DNA from: Pseudoscleropodium purum
Lineage: Eukaryota; Streptophyta; Bryopsida; Hypnales; Brachytheciaceae
DNA: 64,000 nt
Direction of reading: 5' to 3'
Assembly (NCBI GenBank): GCA_963969395.1
Contig: OZ017803.1
Coordinates: forward strand, 21,204,001 to 21,268,000
Positions 23,737-34,014 of the stretch are shown here, piece after piece. Each line of letters opens with the position of its first letter. Within the stretch, counting starts at the first letter, position 1. Under the pieces are notes generated by a model. That model ran no database searches. It saw only the letters and a list, made by a program, of their open reading frames with translations, and was not told where the DNA came from. The translations under genes were made by a program, and so were the position numbers.

Positions 23737-24789
23737 AGGTCATTGCGAGAAACACCAACTTGTTTTCACATTACAATCAAAGTGACTCTCTTATCATCTA
23801 CTATAATTTTTTGGAATTTAAAACCCAATGCCAAAAAAAAGGATTTATAATTAACTTGATTGTAATCATATTTTTTATATTTTAGAAATTTTAGAAAATC
23901 ATTTTATATTTAAATGTCAATTTTGTTAATATGTCACAATTTCAAGTTTAGGGTTTCAAACTAATGATTTTTGTTTGAAATTTTTGTGGTATATTTTTAT
24001 GGTAAATAGACATGTCCCTACCAAAAGCATCTAAAAAAACATTATTTTATGTCCTCCTTGTTCATGCAAAGGAGCATCTTTGCACACACATTTGTAAACA
24101 TTAGAAATGGTTTTGACCTCATTTTTTTAATCAAATATCATCACCATGAGGTATTTTCTAATGTATGGTTTTTATTTTTGTTGAAAATTTATTTCTTATT
24201 TCTAAAAATTAAAATGTCCAAATTGTATTTTCTAAGACAAATTTTTGGGCACAAAATTTTGGTGGAGAAAATACATAGTTGGACATTTTAATTTGTAAAA
24301 AATATGAAAATAAAGTTTCAACAAAACTAAATTTTGTAATTTAAGAGGACTTTTTGGTGATGATATTTGACTAAAAAAATGAGGTCGAAACCATTTCTAT
24401 TATTTACAAGTATGTGCACAAAGGAAGCCTCTTTGCATAAATATAGAGGACACAAAATAATGTTTTTTTAGATTCCCTTTTGTAGGGACATGTCTACCTA
24501 CCATAGGAATATACCACAAAAATTTCAAACAAAAATCATTAATTTGAGCTTTTATTAAGTATAAAAATCCTAAATCTAAAAGCATAACTAGATAAAAAAA
24601 TTGATTTTTAAATATAAAATGATTTTTTAAATTTTTTGAAAAATAAAAAGGTACAATTATAATTTAAAAAATTCTAGAAATTCATTTTTGTTTTGGACAT
24701 TGGACTCATAGTTCAAAAGTTATAGTATTGGACACAAACTAGCTTTTAAGAATGCTATGCTAAATAGCTAGTGTATCTTGCAATGACTT
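23737..24789. mobile_element. GGGTSATTGC-family element with long internal inverted repeat
   Basis: The ends are AGGTCATTGCGAGAAACAC and, in reverse complement, AAGTCATTGCAAGATACAC. TGAT (23733-23736) and TAAT (24790-24793) flank it. R2 copy 2 at about 35445 shows the unoccupied sequence, TTTGATGGGCACTAGAG, which matches the joined flanks. Inside, 23955-24170 and 24345-24560 form an inverted repeat of about 215 bases around a 175-base spacer. No transposase ORF. Confidence 0.7.
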
Positions 24790-25720
24790 TAATGGTTACT
24801 AGAGTTAGGTCAAGAACAAACTCAAATTCATCTTTTAATTGTCAATGTCCACCACTTCTAAGTCTATAGTGTGTAGAAAAAAAATGTGCACAAATGAACT
24901 CTTGCTCACTCAGTTAGTAAATGAATTAATGAATATGTATCGATTAATGAAAATGTATTATATTGATTGCTTGTGAAATAATTGAGTACCTTCTATATTT
25001 ATATTTTTTGTGAAGTTGTGATATTACAATCAAATAATTAGCATGGGATAACATAGAATATGTCTTTATATTTATATGTTGTCACTATTTCTTATAAATA
25101 TTTATGTACATAAATCATTTTATACTAGGTAAATACGTTGATATTTTATATACAATATTCATACCAAAGTTTTTTGGGGTTTGGGTTTAGGAGGTAAGGT
25201 GAATTAGATGTTCTTTTTGTATATTGTGTCATTATTTTTTTGTATATTGAATCAATATCATTGGGGGGAAAATTTATTTCTATTGAGAATTTGAGATCAA
25301 TGGTTAAGGGGTTTTTTTGAGGGAGAAGGGAGGGCAAAATTACCTACCATTTTTCAATGGATGGTTTAACTCTTGATTGACACAAGGGGATCTATGTGAA
25401 ATCATCTGTATTAAAATATTAATATTATGTGCATTTTTGAATTAAAAAACACTTGTTGAAAGTCAAGCTACTATAGAAGACCTTCCCCTTTTTCCACAAA
25501 ATTTGGAGGATAAATAGTTGCACTTTTGTCCTATACAACAAGATTCTCCCATTCATCGACCAGAAAATGACTGCGACATTGTTTATGAGTTGAGGATTCC
25601 ACGAAAAATCTCTCATTATCTCTCGACTCTGTTTTGATAAACCCCTGAGTGGTAGTTTAATACGGAGTAGTTTTATACAAAGGAAATCCAAGTTGAAAAA
25701 GTTGAGCGCATTACTAATCT

Positions 25721-26286
25721 AAAGACAGTATGTGATCACCAAGTGCAATTATATGACCTAAATGACACGGCAGTCACAAGTTGGCCCATTTGGTTCAACA
25801 CAAATCAAGCAAACATTGGTGGTTCAGCAGCTTTAAGTAATTAAACTACTCTTCATCCAACTCCGAAAGAACGGATGCAGATAAGAAAAGTAAGAAGCAT
25901 TCAAAATAATATTCGAATTCATGGGCAACACTTAAATCAAAGTTGTGATCTGAAGCATACGCACTGTAAGTTAAGCTTAACAGAAACTATTGACAACACT
26001 CAGCTCACAGCAACTTCTGCATTCAGATGTCATGCTAGATCACAATCAAAATTTCATGGACAGGACAGGTTCGAATTGAACTAGCTGGTATGTAACTTAC
26101 TACGATCACGACATAAAGACCGAGGAATTTGTGGGATGAGCATTGCTGAGCCAAATTCTGGAAACACATGATGCTATAAACACATACTGTACACAATTGC
26201 TTAGACTGGTCCCGAAAGCGATGTCGTTGCTGCGACTTCGATAACTTAGGAAATTGCTACATCGATCCATAGATACGACCAAGCAC
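25721..26286. other. intergenic, 3' side of the HSP70-like gene
   Basis: No gene seen. The part from about 26100 may contain the 3' untranslated region of the adjacent gene. Confidence 0.4.
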
Positions 26287-28076
26287 TCAATAAATTCCGG
26301 ATGCCTCAAACTTTACAGGAAGCATGGCCGTCTTCTCGTCGGTGAAGTTCTTCCCAACAGCAGTGACTTGGATCTCAGTCCTGCCAAAGAACATCGAAAC
26401 TTCCACTTTGGGCATACACCCAAGCTTCTCCTCAGTCGGGATTTTTACATTGAACGTACCTTCTTTCTTCGAGTCAACGTCCGAAATGAACTTCACATTC
26501 CTGCAATCGGAAGAATACAACACACTTTCAAGTTCGTCTTGTGTTTCACTCGTCGGGAAATACACTCTTCACACAGTCGTCGAAGCGAACCTCGTCTCCT
26601 TTCCTCACAAAAACTCCAAATATATTTGCGCAGTAGAACTGCCCCGAATCGCCTTCCACCTTGGAACACGCATTATGCACACCTGCTATGAAAGGCCTTG
26701 CAACGCGGACGCCGTAGGTTTTCTTAAAAATCCTCGACACGATAATATCCGACCGTATTCTCAGCGTCACGGCCCCTTGGGAAACCGCACTGCCAGGGTT
26801 AGGAGGACTTAGAATGTACGAAATTCTGCTTCCGAATGTATCTCGGATGCGTTTCATAAGATATGGAGATTCCGAGAATCCCCCGACGACCATGATGGCA
26901 GTGAGGTCCGGCACCATCTTCTCTTCAATAAGTTCCAAAATTCGCGTGATAATTGGATCGGAAATCGACTTCATGTCGTCGTTCGTAAGTTTCAGTTCGC
27001 CATTAAATACTCCCGATCCCTCGTCTTCCATCTCCCACATTTCAACAAGCTTCGGATCCAACTCCACACATTCAACCTCGTTTGTGCCGTCGAATCGGTA
27101 CTTGATATTCTCCCAGTCTTTGAGAAACCCCAGCACAATCGCCGGATGCTCGCTCTCAAACCTCCTGAAGCAGCAGATTTTGCGTTGCATGAACTGCAAT
27201 AACTCATCCTCCACCCGTGAACTACCACAAAGCACTTCAGAACTTTCCTGCACCTCTCTTACTGACAGACTCGGGAGTGATCCCAATTTCTCATAAAGTA
27301 CGAAATCCACCGTGATCAAAAACTTCGAACCCTTGCGCAAGGCGGCGCCATTCATGTAACTCTGACAGTGTACAGAGGCAGCCTCAGGCTCGACGAAGAG
27401 CTTCAGGCGGTGCGGGCTGCCGGTGTCACCATTGCTCAAAGGCCCTTTGCACGAGGCCTGCCATTACAGCGCAATCTCGCATTTTTTGTTTGGCTGTGTC
27501 GTCCCAATTGGTCGGCACAGTAAGACACCATTGGACATCGTCCAGGCTGATTTGAGGTCCGAACGAGTTCCTATTCACTTGAAGGATGAGTTTCGCGATC
27601 TGCGAAAGGAAATCTGCAGTTGCTCTCTTCACGGTCAAACCCCGTGGCAATGCCGGAGCTCTAGTGGCGGAGTCTTCAGAGGCTGGATGGTGCTTGAAGT
27701 TTGACAGAGAATATGATCCATCACTTGCAGCTTCTGAACGACCAGGCTTAGGAGGCATATTTGGACTTGCAACGTCGATTTTGAAGTCGTCAGATTCCGC
27801 AACAGACGAAGACTTGTACTGGACATAAGCAGGCCATCCCCACTCCCGAAGCTCTAAGGTCTCTTCAGATCCATTGCAGGCATGGGCATACAACAAACTG
27901 GTCTGCGTCTTGCAGTAAGGTAAGTATCTAGTGACTCCAGCCTCGAACTGCTTTGGCCAGTCGTAGAATGTGTAAATCATGTCCGGATTCGCTCGGAGGG
28001 CGTAAGCAAAGCCGGAGAGAGATGTCCCGAAGTCGAGCCCCACCACGACCTTTGGTTCCTCCACCATCCCCTGCAT
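26287..28076 (-). pseudogene. HSPA12-like HSP70 family gene with two frameshifts and a lost ATP-binding loop
   Basis: Three overlapping frames together cover one HSPA12-type chaperone-like ATPase of about 590 residues. Frame 1 (28076-27441) has the phosphate-1 loop VVVGLDFGTSLSGFAYAL and VQWCLTVPTNWDD. Frame 2 (about 27450-26560) starts at LKLFVEPEAASVHC and has the adenosine motif VVGGFSESPYL and PPNPGSAVSQGAV. Frame 3 (26565-26287) supplies the C-terminal beta part. The shifts lie at 27441-27452 and 26563-26574; each behaves like one extra base, and the overlaps are too short for introns. In addition, the phosphate-2 loop (Asp-x-Gly-Gly-Gly-Thr-x-Asp) is missing where it should follow KFLI near 27305-27315. 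Only TVD remains, as if about 18 bases had dropped out in frame. Substrate binding by this family is poorly understood. Probably a decaying gene; one-base shifts alone could be assembly errors. Confidence 0.8.
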
Positions 28077-28349
28077 TGCTGACGATCACAGAATTGAAAA
28101 CCTTCTCTGCTCTGTTTAATTGCGACACGTTCAGATCGACTTGAATCTAACTCTCTTGGAATCCAACAACTACAATCACAACACTGATATGAGCAGGATG
28201 TGATAGAAACGACTTCCACCGAGACAGAATTGCAATGAATCCAAGATCGAGTTATGTTCAAGAACTTGCGCCGTGCGAGCAGTGCTGGTGCAGATTCTCT
28301 GATGAGGTAAAACGAGACGGTCTGTAAGACTTGACGGCCATGCATCATA

Positions 28350-29696
28350 TCATAAATGCAGATTGATAATTTAATTTTCTTGCATTTGACGGTGCAGCCG
28401 TGCAGATTTCATTACTATAGGACGTGCAATCCAGGACGCTTCGAAGCTAGCGTGATCGTCATTGGTGCTCAATTGATGAACTGAAGCTAGTACCATCTCT
28501 TTGGTTCTATATATCGAATTAATTAACTTATCCAGAGCTAGGTACAGCTTTAAAGAACTCTTGAAAAAACCAAGGTGCTATTGAATATTGTTTCATCTTT
28601 ACTCAGACTGACGGCGGATGTAAGTAATGCTAAAGTTTTTCTTTTTTAATTCTTTTTTTAACAAATGGGAGACCCATTGCATTAGAAAAAAACCCAAAAA
28701 AACATACGAAACGGCCTAGCTAAATTAGAGGCTGGACAATGAAGAGAAGACAAGATTTTTCTTTTGACATGGAGGCTGCTTGCTGATTGTGGTTGCTGGG
28801 GTGGAGTTATTACTTATCAATTAATGTGACAAATCGGTTAATTACAATATTTGTATGATATATTTATATGCAATATCTCAAGTACCTTCCTTCCACCACT
28901 CTTGTGATGATTTAATTTCTTGGGTACGTGAGTGATTGCTGGCGGCCACTTCAGTTGCTTCTCCAAGAAGGCGCTGTGTGCAGACAAGTTGGCTTGGCGA
29001 CTACAGTAGGCGTGACGCGCGACAGGAGTAGAGTGTGCCTAGAGTTGGGCTCGCGGAAGGGGTGCAGAGACGCTGCAGAAGTTCGACAGAGCATCGGTTC
29101 GGGCGCACCGAGAAGACATCCATTGAAGAAAGACAGAGTGTTCTTCGTCGCGTAGCCATTCACCGCGGAAGGTATGCTATCTACCTTCTGGTACGCAGTG
29201 AATGTGAATCTACCTTCTTTCCTGCCTTTTTGCGTAGTCCAGGCGGTGGAATGCATCGGAGTCTTCAATTTCTAGGGTTACGACGGTTGGTCCAGCTCTT
29301 GTAAGTCCGGGCGATGAACGTTGTCTGAAGCGTACATGTCCAGCGCTCAGGCGATTGAGTCACCCGCATGTTGGAGACCATGTTTTCACGAAGTGCGTCG
29401 TCACCATGTCTGCAGCTACTGCATCTCCCTGCCTCGTTTTTCAAGTGTCTCACTGGGACGACAGCGGACAGCCCTCCTCCAGCGCTTGGTTAGCCTCCTT
29501 GTACGCCTGTTACCCATAGTGGTGAAAGCATTTTCATAATTTCGTGCGCACGCAGTTTGAAGAATTTTCTCCCGAAACGCCGACTGAGTCATCTGCTTGT
29601 TTCCAGTGATAAGTGTTCTTGAAATCGAATGCTTTCCAGTTCCCAGCATTTTTGTCGTCATCTTGTTTTGCTTGTGCAGCTCTGGAAATTCACAGT
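28350..29696. other. intergenic, possible promoter and leader of the Harbinger-like gene
   Basis: 28350-28930 is AT-rich. 28930-29696 has the more balanced composition of the following gene and may hold its leader. No domain is recognisable in the short ORFs and I found no terminal inverted repeat of a Harbinger element. Confidence 0.45.
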
Positions 29697-31073
29697 ATGG
29701 ACTTCCTCGAGAACCCAACTGACGTCCTTTCCATGGCGTCGCTCATCCTGCTCCTGCTCCTCTGCGCTCAGCAGTCTCTGGAGCTAACCAGTACTATGGT
29801 GGAGCAAGCCAACACTGTCGTCTCCAACGCAAACAGCTACGGTGATGTCGTTCTTTATGACCAGTACTTCGGGGCACCTTCAATGGACATGGAAGGAGTC
29901 GCTCACGCTGCGCAGCAGCATTGGCGATTGTGGAACAATTTGACGTCCTTGGATGACGACTTGCTATTTTGGATTGAACCCAGATCCACCACATGGTTCA
30001 CCCGCTTTCTCTTGCATGAGTACGATGACGAAAAGTGGGTGCAGATGTTCCTCATGACCAAGCGCGCAGTGATGTATTTGGCAAATGTTCTGCAGCCTTC
30101 AATTCATAAGAGAGACACCAATTATCGTCATGCCATCCCAGTTATTGTTCGACTCGCTTGCACGCTCTTCAAGTTAAGTCACGGAGCTAGCCTTCTTGTG
30201 TGTAGCGAGAAGTTTGCGGAGGGGCGCAGTACTATTTCCAAAATGCTTCGAGATGTGGTGTGGGCCATAAACGATGCTCTCCGCTCCGAAATTTCGTGGC
30301 CTTCGGGGGACCGACTGCTTTCTACAGCCGCTGATTTCTACCAACTCTGTGGATTGCCGGGCGTGGTGGGTGCCATTGATGGAACACAGATTCCAATTTG
30401 CAAACCCAAATTTGGAGCAATGGATTATTATAACTACTTCAAGACAAGGGGCTACTCCATGAATTGTCAGGCGGTTGTTGACAGCTCTAAACGCTTTCTG
30501 GGTTTAAATGTTGGCATGCCAGGATCGACTCACGACTCCCGCGTGCTCAGATGGTCTACTCTCTACTACAAGGCGCAGAGGAATGTGCTGTGGGATGCGC
30601 AGACTTCATTTGAAGGTTTCACACCTTATTTGTTGGGCGATTCCCAGTACCCGCTTCTTCCATGGCTCATGGTGCCTCACAAGCAACGGGGGGAGCTCTC
30701 CATGGCAGACGCTCTTTTCAACGAGAAATTGTGCCGGGGAAGAGGAGTTGTTGACAATGCTTTCGCATTGCTTAAACAAACATTCAAAGAGTTGCAGGGC
30801 AGATCCGAGCTGGACGTCGCTTTTTTACCTGATGTAGTGGTGTGCTGTGCTCTCTTGCACAACGTCCTTTTGCAACAATCTCACGAAGACGTTGAAAGGC
30901 TGATCGAAGCTCTCCGCACAGAAAGCGGACGTCCAGCTCAGGAGGCTGATGGAAACGCAGGTCATGAAGTTGTCGGCATCTCCGCGGAGCAGATGAGCCG
31001 TGCTGTTGGAGCAAGGAAGCGCACGGATCTCGGACTCTATCTCGCTGCACAGAGTAATAAAGTTCCCGTATGA
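29697..31073 (+). CDS. PIF/Harbinger-type transposase-derived protein (HARBI1-like)
   Basis: An intact, intronless 458-residue ORF with a DDE_Tnp_4 nuclease domain. The start is the ATG at 29697; the frame is open 84 bases further only from a GTG. Key blocks are GVVGAIDGTQIPI (first catalytic Asp228), GMPGSTHDSRVLRWS, LLGDSQYPLLPW (Asp315) and GVVDNAFALLKQTF (Asp353). In relatives the third acidic residue is normally Glu in an (I/V)E-R-A-F-G-LLK context; here it is Asp at the matching position, 38 residues after Asp315. The N-terminus has a hydrophobic stretch, LSMASLILLLLLCAQQ. The C-terminal tail is charged and lacks motifs. No partner MYB-like ORF, terminal repeats or TTA/TAA duplication were found, so it may be a domesticated gene or an immobile relic that is still intact. 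Genomic targets are unknown. Confidence 0.9.
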   Translation: MDFLENPTDVLSMASLILLLLLCAQQSLELTSTMVEQANTVVSNANSYGDVVLYDQYFGAPSMDMEGVAHAAQQHWRLWNNLTSLDDDLLFWIEPRSTTWFTRFLLHEYDDEKWVQMFLMTKRAVMYLANVLQPSIHKRDTNYRHAIPVIVRLACTLFKLSHGASLLVCSEKFAEGRSTISKMLRDVVWAINDALRSEISWPSGDRLLSTAADFYQLCGLPGVVGAIDGTQIPICKPKFGAMDYYNYFKTRGYSMNCQAVVDSSKRFLGLNVGMPGSTHDSRVLRWSTLYYKAQRNVLWDAQTSFEGFTPYLLGDSQYPLLPWLMVPHKQRGELSMADALFNEKLCRGRGVVDNAFALLKQTFKELQGRSELDVAFLPDVVVCCALLHNVLLQQSHEDVERLIEALRTESGRPAQEADGNAGHEVVGISAEQMSRAVGARKRTDLGLYLAAQSNKVPV

Positions 31074-31304
31074 AGGGGCCAGTTACTGATTTTCACTTAT
31101 GAGCTTTTCTTTTCTTGCAGCATAGCCGGGGATTAGGGAGGGACAGCATCTTTTTTTCCCTGTGCAGGTGGAAGCTTTTTGACGTGAACGACGACGTCAG
31201 TGTACATAGAACTTGAACGACACTTACTATACGTACTGAACATGTAAAAACTATATGTAATGAAAGCTCTTTGTACATTAACGTAAGAGTACTAGTGTAG
31301 TCGA

Positions 31305-31418
31305 CTGCTGCGCACGCAAAAATTGGCTTCCTCTTCGTTGTCGTCATGTGCTGGGCGACTGCTGTGCGTGCAAAAATTGGCTTCCTCTCCGTTGTCGTCA
31401 TGACGTCATGTGCTGGGC
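31305..31418 (+). repeat. two tandem copies of a 55-60-bp unit
   Basis: CGACTGCTGYGCRYGCAAAA followed by TTGGCTTCCTC and TTGTCGTCATG occurs twice in succession, the second copy slightly longer (TGACGTCATG). It lies about 230 bases downstream of the Harbinger-like gene. Confidence 0.85.
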
Positions 31419-31436
31419 AGCATCTTCCAAGTGCTT

Positions 31437-32110
31437 CGGTCGACAAGCTCCACTGGCAGGGTCGCTCAATCTCTGGTCGAACCTTGATCCCAAAATTTTG
31501 GAAGCTTCTACCGGGGGCGGTGTGGGGGTAGTCTTGCAAGCGCTCGTTTGGGACACCTGATCGAGAGAAGGAGAAGAAGGTGGAAGTGGTTATCGTGATG
31601 CTAAGGAATACGTGACGATTCTTGTGCTCGGCAGAGGCGGCAGTTACAGAAGGCTCGTATGTGGCAGGTAGTGCATTGCATGGGTTCAGTGGCGCTTGAA
31701 GGTTGCAACGTACGAACGTCAATTTCGTTAATTAATTTGACATAATTTCGTTAAAATGGCGTGGTGGATCCTCCACCCACGAAAGAAAGGAAATGATCCA
31801 GGGAGCCAAGAGGGGTATATCCTACCTTAGCGATCCACAACGTTATGGATGAAATACAATCTTCATATTTATTTGTCTGTGTTCAGGCTCAACAAGCTAC
31901 TCCAAATGTCAATATGACTCATGAAATACCGCCAATTTAACCAAATTAACGTTAACGTTTCTGCTCCAGGGTGTCGATGTGTGAGCGGTCACTTGCATCT
32001 AGAGCTTGAATTGTTGAATGTGCGTGAGTTGCTGTTGTTGCTCCATCGATCTCCATTTCGCCTCCATTGCTGCACTCCGCTCTCACAGTCTTAGCGAGTT
32101 CACCATCGCT
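31437..32110 (+). repeat. duplicated segment D2, copy 2
   Basis: Direct copy of 13205-13625 (shared CTCTGGTCGAACCTTGATCC, GACGATTCTTGT, CTCCATTTCGCCTCCATTGC). It carries about 240 AT-richer bases at roughly 31715-31960 that the first copy lacks. Confidence 0.7.
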
Positions 32111-34014
32111 CCGCCTTTAGTTTCTGTAACTTATTAGAATGTGCTTCAGATCAATAAATTATAACTGATTTTTCAGGTACATTTGCAAGTTTTCTCAACT
32201 ACTTGGGCCAACGTTTGGTACAATATGAGTAAAGTAATTATTGCATGCATGAAACGTACAGATCTCCTATATCTTGGTAATATATAAGGTAGGAGGCTCA
32301 CAAGTCGACCACTTAAGCACTGTAACTGAATTTTGGGCAGGTAAAACTTCTCAAAATATTTTTCAGTAAATTTTTCTTGAAAGACAAGAGGAATTGGCAT
32401 CTAATACAAGTTGTTTCGTATTTTTTGGATTATTTCCGATTTAGTTATGAATTTTCAAACAAGAAGTGTTGTAAGTCCCTATTTATGATCCCAGGTCTTT
32501 CATAAAGTGTTCACTGCAACTCCTAAACAGAAATGGGAAAAGCAAGGAGAGTGACTGGCTCTTGCAATAGTGAATAATATTTTTTCTGAATTTTCCAATG
32601 ACTATGGAGGTCAATTTAAGAACCACCTCCAATCCATTCCAATGCCATTTATAGGGCTGTTCAAATGCCCAAGCGGAATTCAAGCCTCCTACCTTACGCA
32701 CAAGGTAGATAGTCTTTAACCCCTGAGCACCCAACTCATGTTTACTGAAATCCAGACTCTTTCAATTCATTCTAATCAAACTATTACTTAAAAAGAGATC
32801 AGCATAACCTAACTAACTAGTAGTCGAGACAAGTTTGGAGTTAGAGGGAAAAGGACACATCTTTTGACCATACCATTGAAAAGATTATAATAGTCAAACA
32901 CGAAAAACTTTCAAATTGATGAGGCTATATTTGAGGCATTAGGGCGCTTTGAATTAAAAGTTGATTGCATTTTAGGGGACTCTACAATCCTCAAATTATG
33001 TTTTAGTAAATTTTTGTAAGAAAAACTTGGAACTAACATCATTTCATATTTTTTGGACCTTTGGGAAATTAGTTATAAATTTTGGAGTTTGGAACTTCAA
33101 CTACCAATCATACTTGGTAGTGAAGGTCAACAAATTTTTATTTTTATTTTTAGAGTTGAATGTTTTTGAAAATTACTTCACTTGAGAGTTGAAAGAGAGT
33201 CAAATACACATAAATTAATGTTTCAAGTGCCAAACTCTTCGATAATGGTGATTTTGAATGGTTGTAGAATAGTGAAATGACAAGCTCTTTAGATAAATGG
33301 GGTAGTAAGAGACTAAGAGGTACTATCCATGTGGTAATACACTTGGAATATAGAAATTAGGTTTTGTAAAATCTCAACCTAACTCATAGTCAAATCAAAA
33401 GCAAGAATTGTATTCAAATTAGAATTCTAATCTTATTCATTTATAATAAATTAAAAAATTGTAATCTTTGAATAAAGTAAGTGAAGAAAATTAAATTAAA
33501 TTTTAGCTCTAAACCTAGCTCTTCCAAACTTTTTTGATTAAGACCTCCAATCAAAAGTTGTGGACACATCAATATAGAAAAGAGTTTTGAAAATGTCAAA
33601 AAAAATATCCTTTCTAATCTTCATCTGAAATTTGTATGTAACTTTTTATTGGAGGCTCGAAATCACAAAAAAAAACTTTGTAGCTTAATTCAATTTGATT
33701 TTCCACATTTTTTTAGTTTGAAGTTTAAGAAAAAATTTACTATATTCAAATGAGGTTGTAAAGTTTTGCTTTGAACAGAGTTACTACCTTTTTTAACAAG
33801 TGGTTAAGCTCTCATCTTCAAATAATTCCATGTCCTTCAAAAATTGATGAATTGAAGATCAATATATTTTTCTATAAAAACAACTTCTCCAACCTTGATT
33901 CTCATAAAAAGCCTTCTATATAAGAATAATAAATTTTCTACCTTCTTTATATTCCTATATCTAAAGCATCAAATTCTTGAAAATAAAAACTATTGAATCT
34001 CTTTTTCCAACTGT
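32111..34014. other. AT-rich spacer, no gene seen
   Basis: Frames are short and without motifs on either strand. Confidence 0.5.

Larger units (their letters stand above)
22730..25720 (+). repeat. large dispersed repeat R2, copy 1
   Basis: Aligns in direct orientation with 34015-36330. Shared landmarks are CAAATATGAATTTGAAGACT, the GAGTTAGYAATTGGCATTAT microsatellite start, GTAGACCCTTTG, AACTCATTTTTCAATAAAAA, TTTGCAATGGAAAT, and the R3 segment near the end. Copy 1 differs by a huge TTTAA expansion and by the 1,053-bp element at 23737-24789. No coding potential was recognised. Confidence 0.75.

Noticed and set aside
24049..24291. Short ORFs within the element at 23737-24789
   Set aside because: They arise within AT-rich hairpin arms and have no transposase motif.
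31093..31722. 209-codon minus-strand ORF downstream of the Harbinger-like gene
   Set aside because: It spans the tandem duplication and repeat D2, and its frame is not kept in the other D2 copy.
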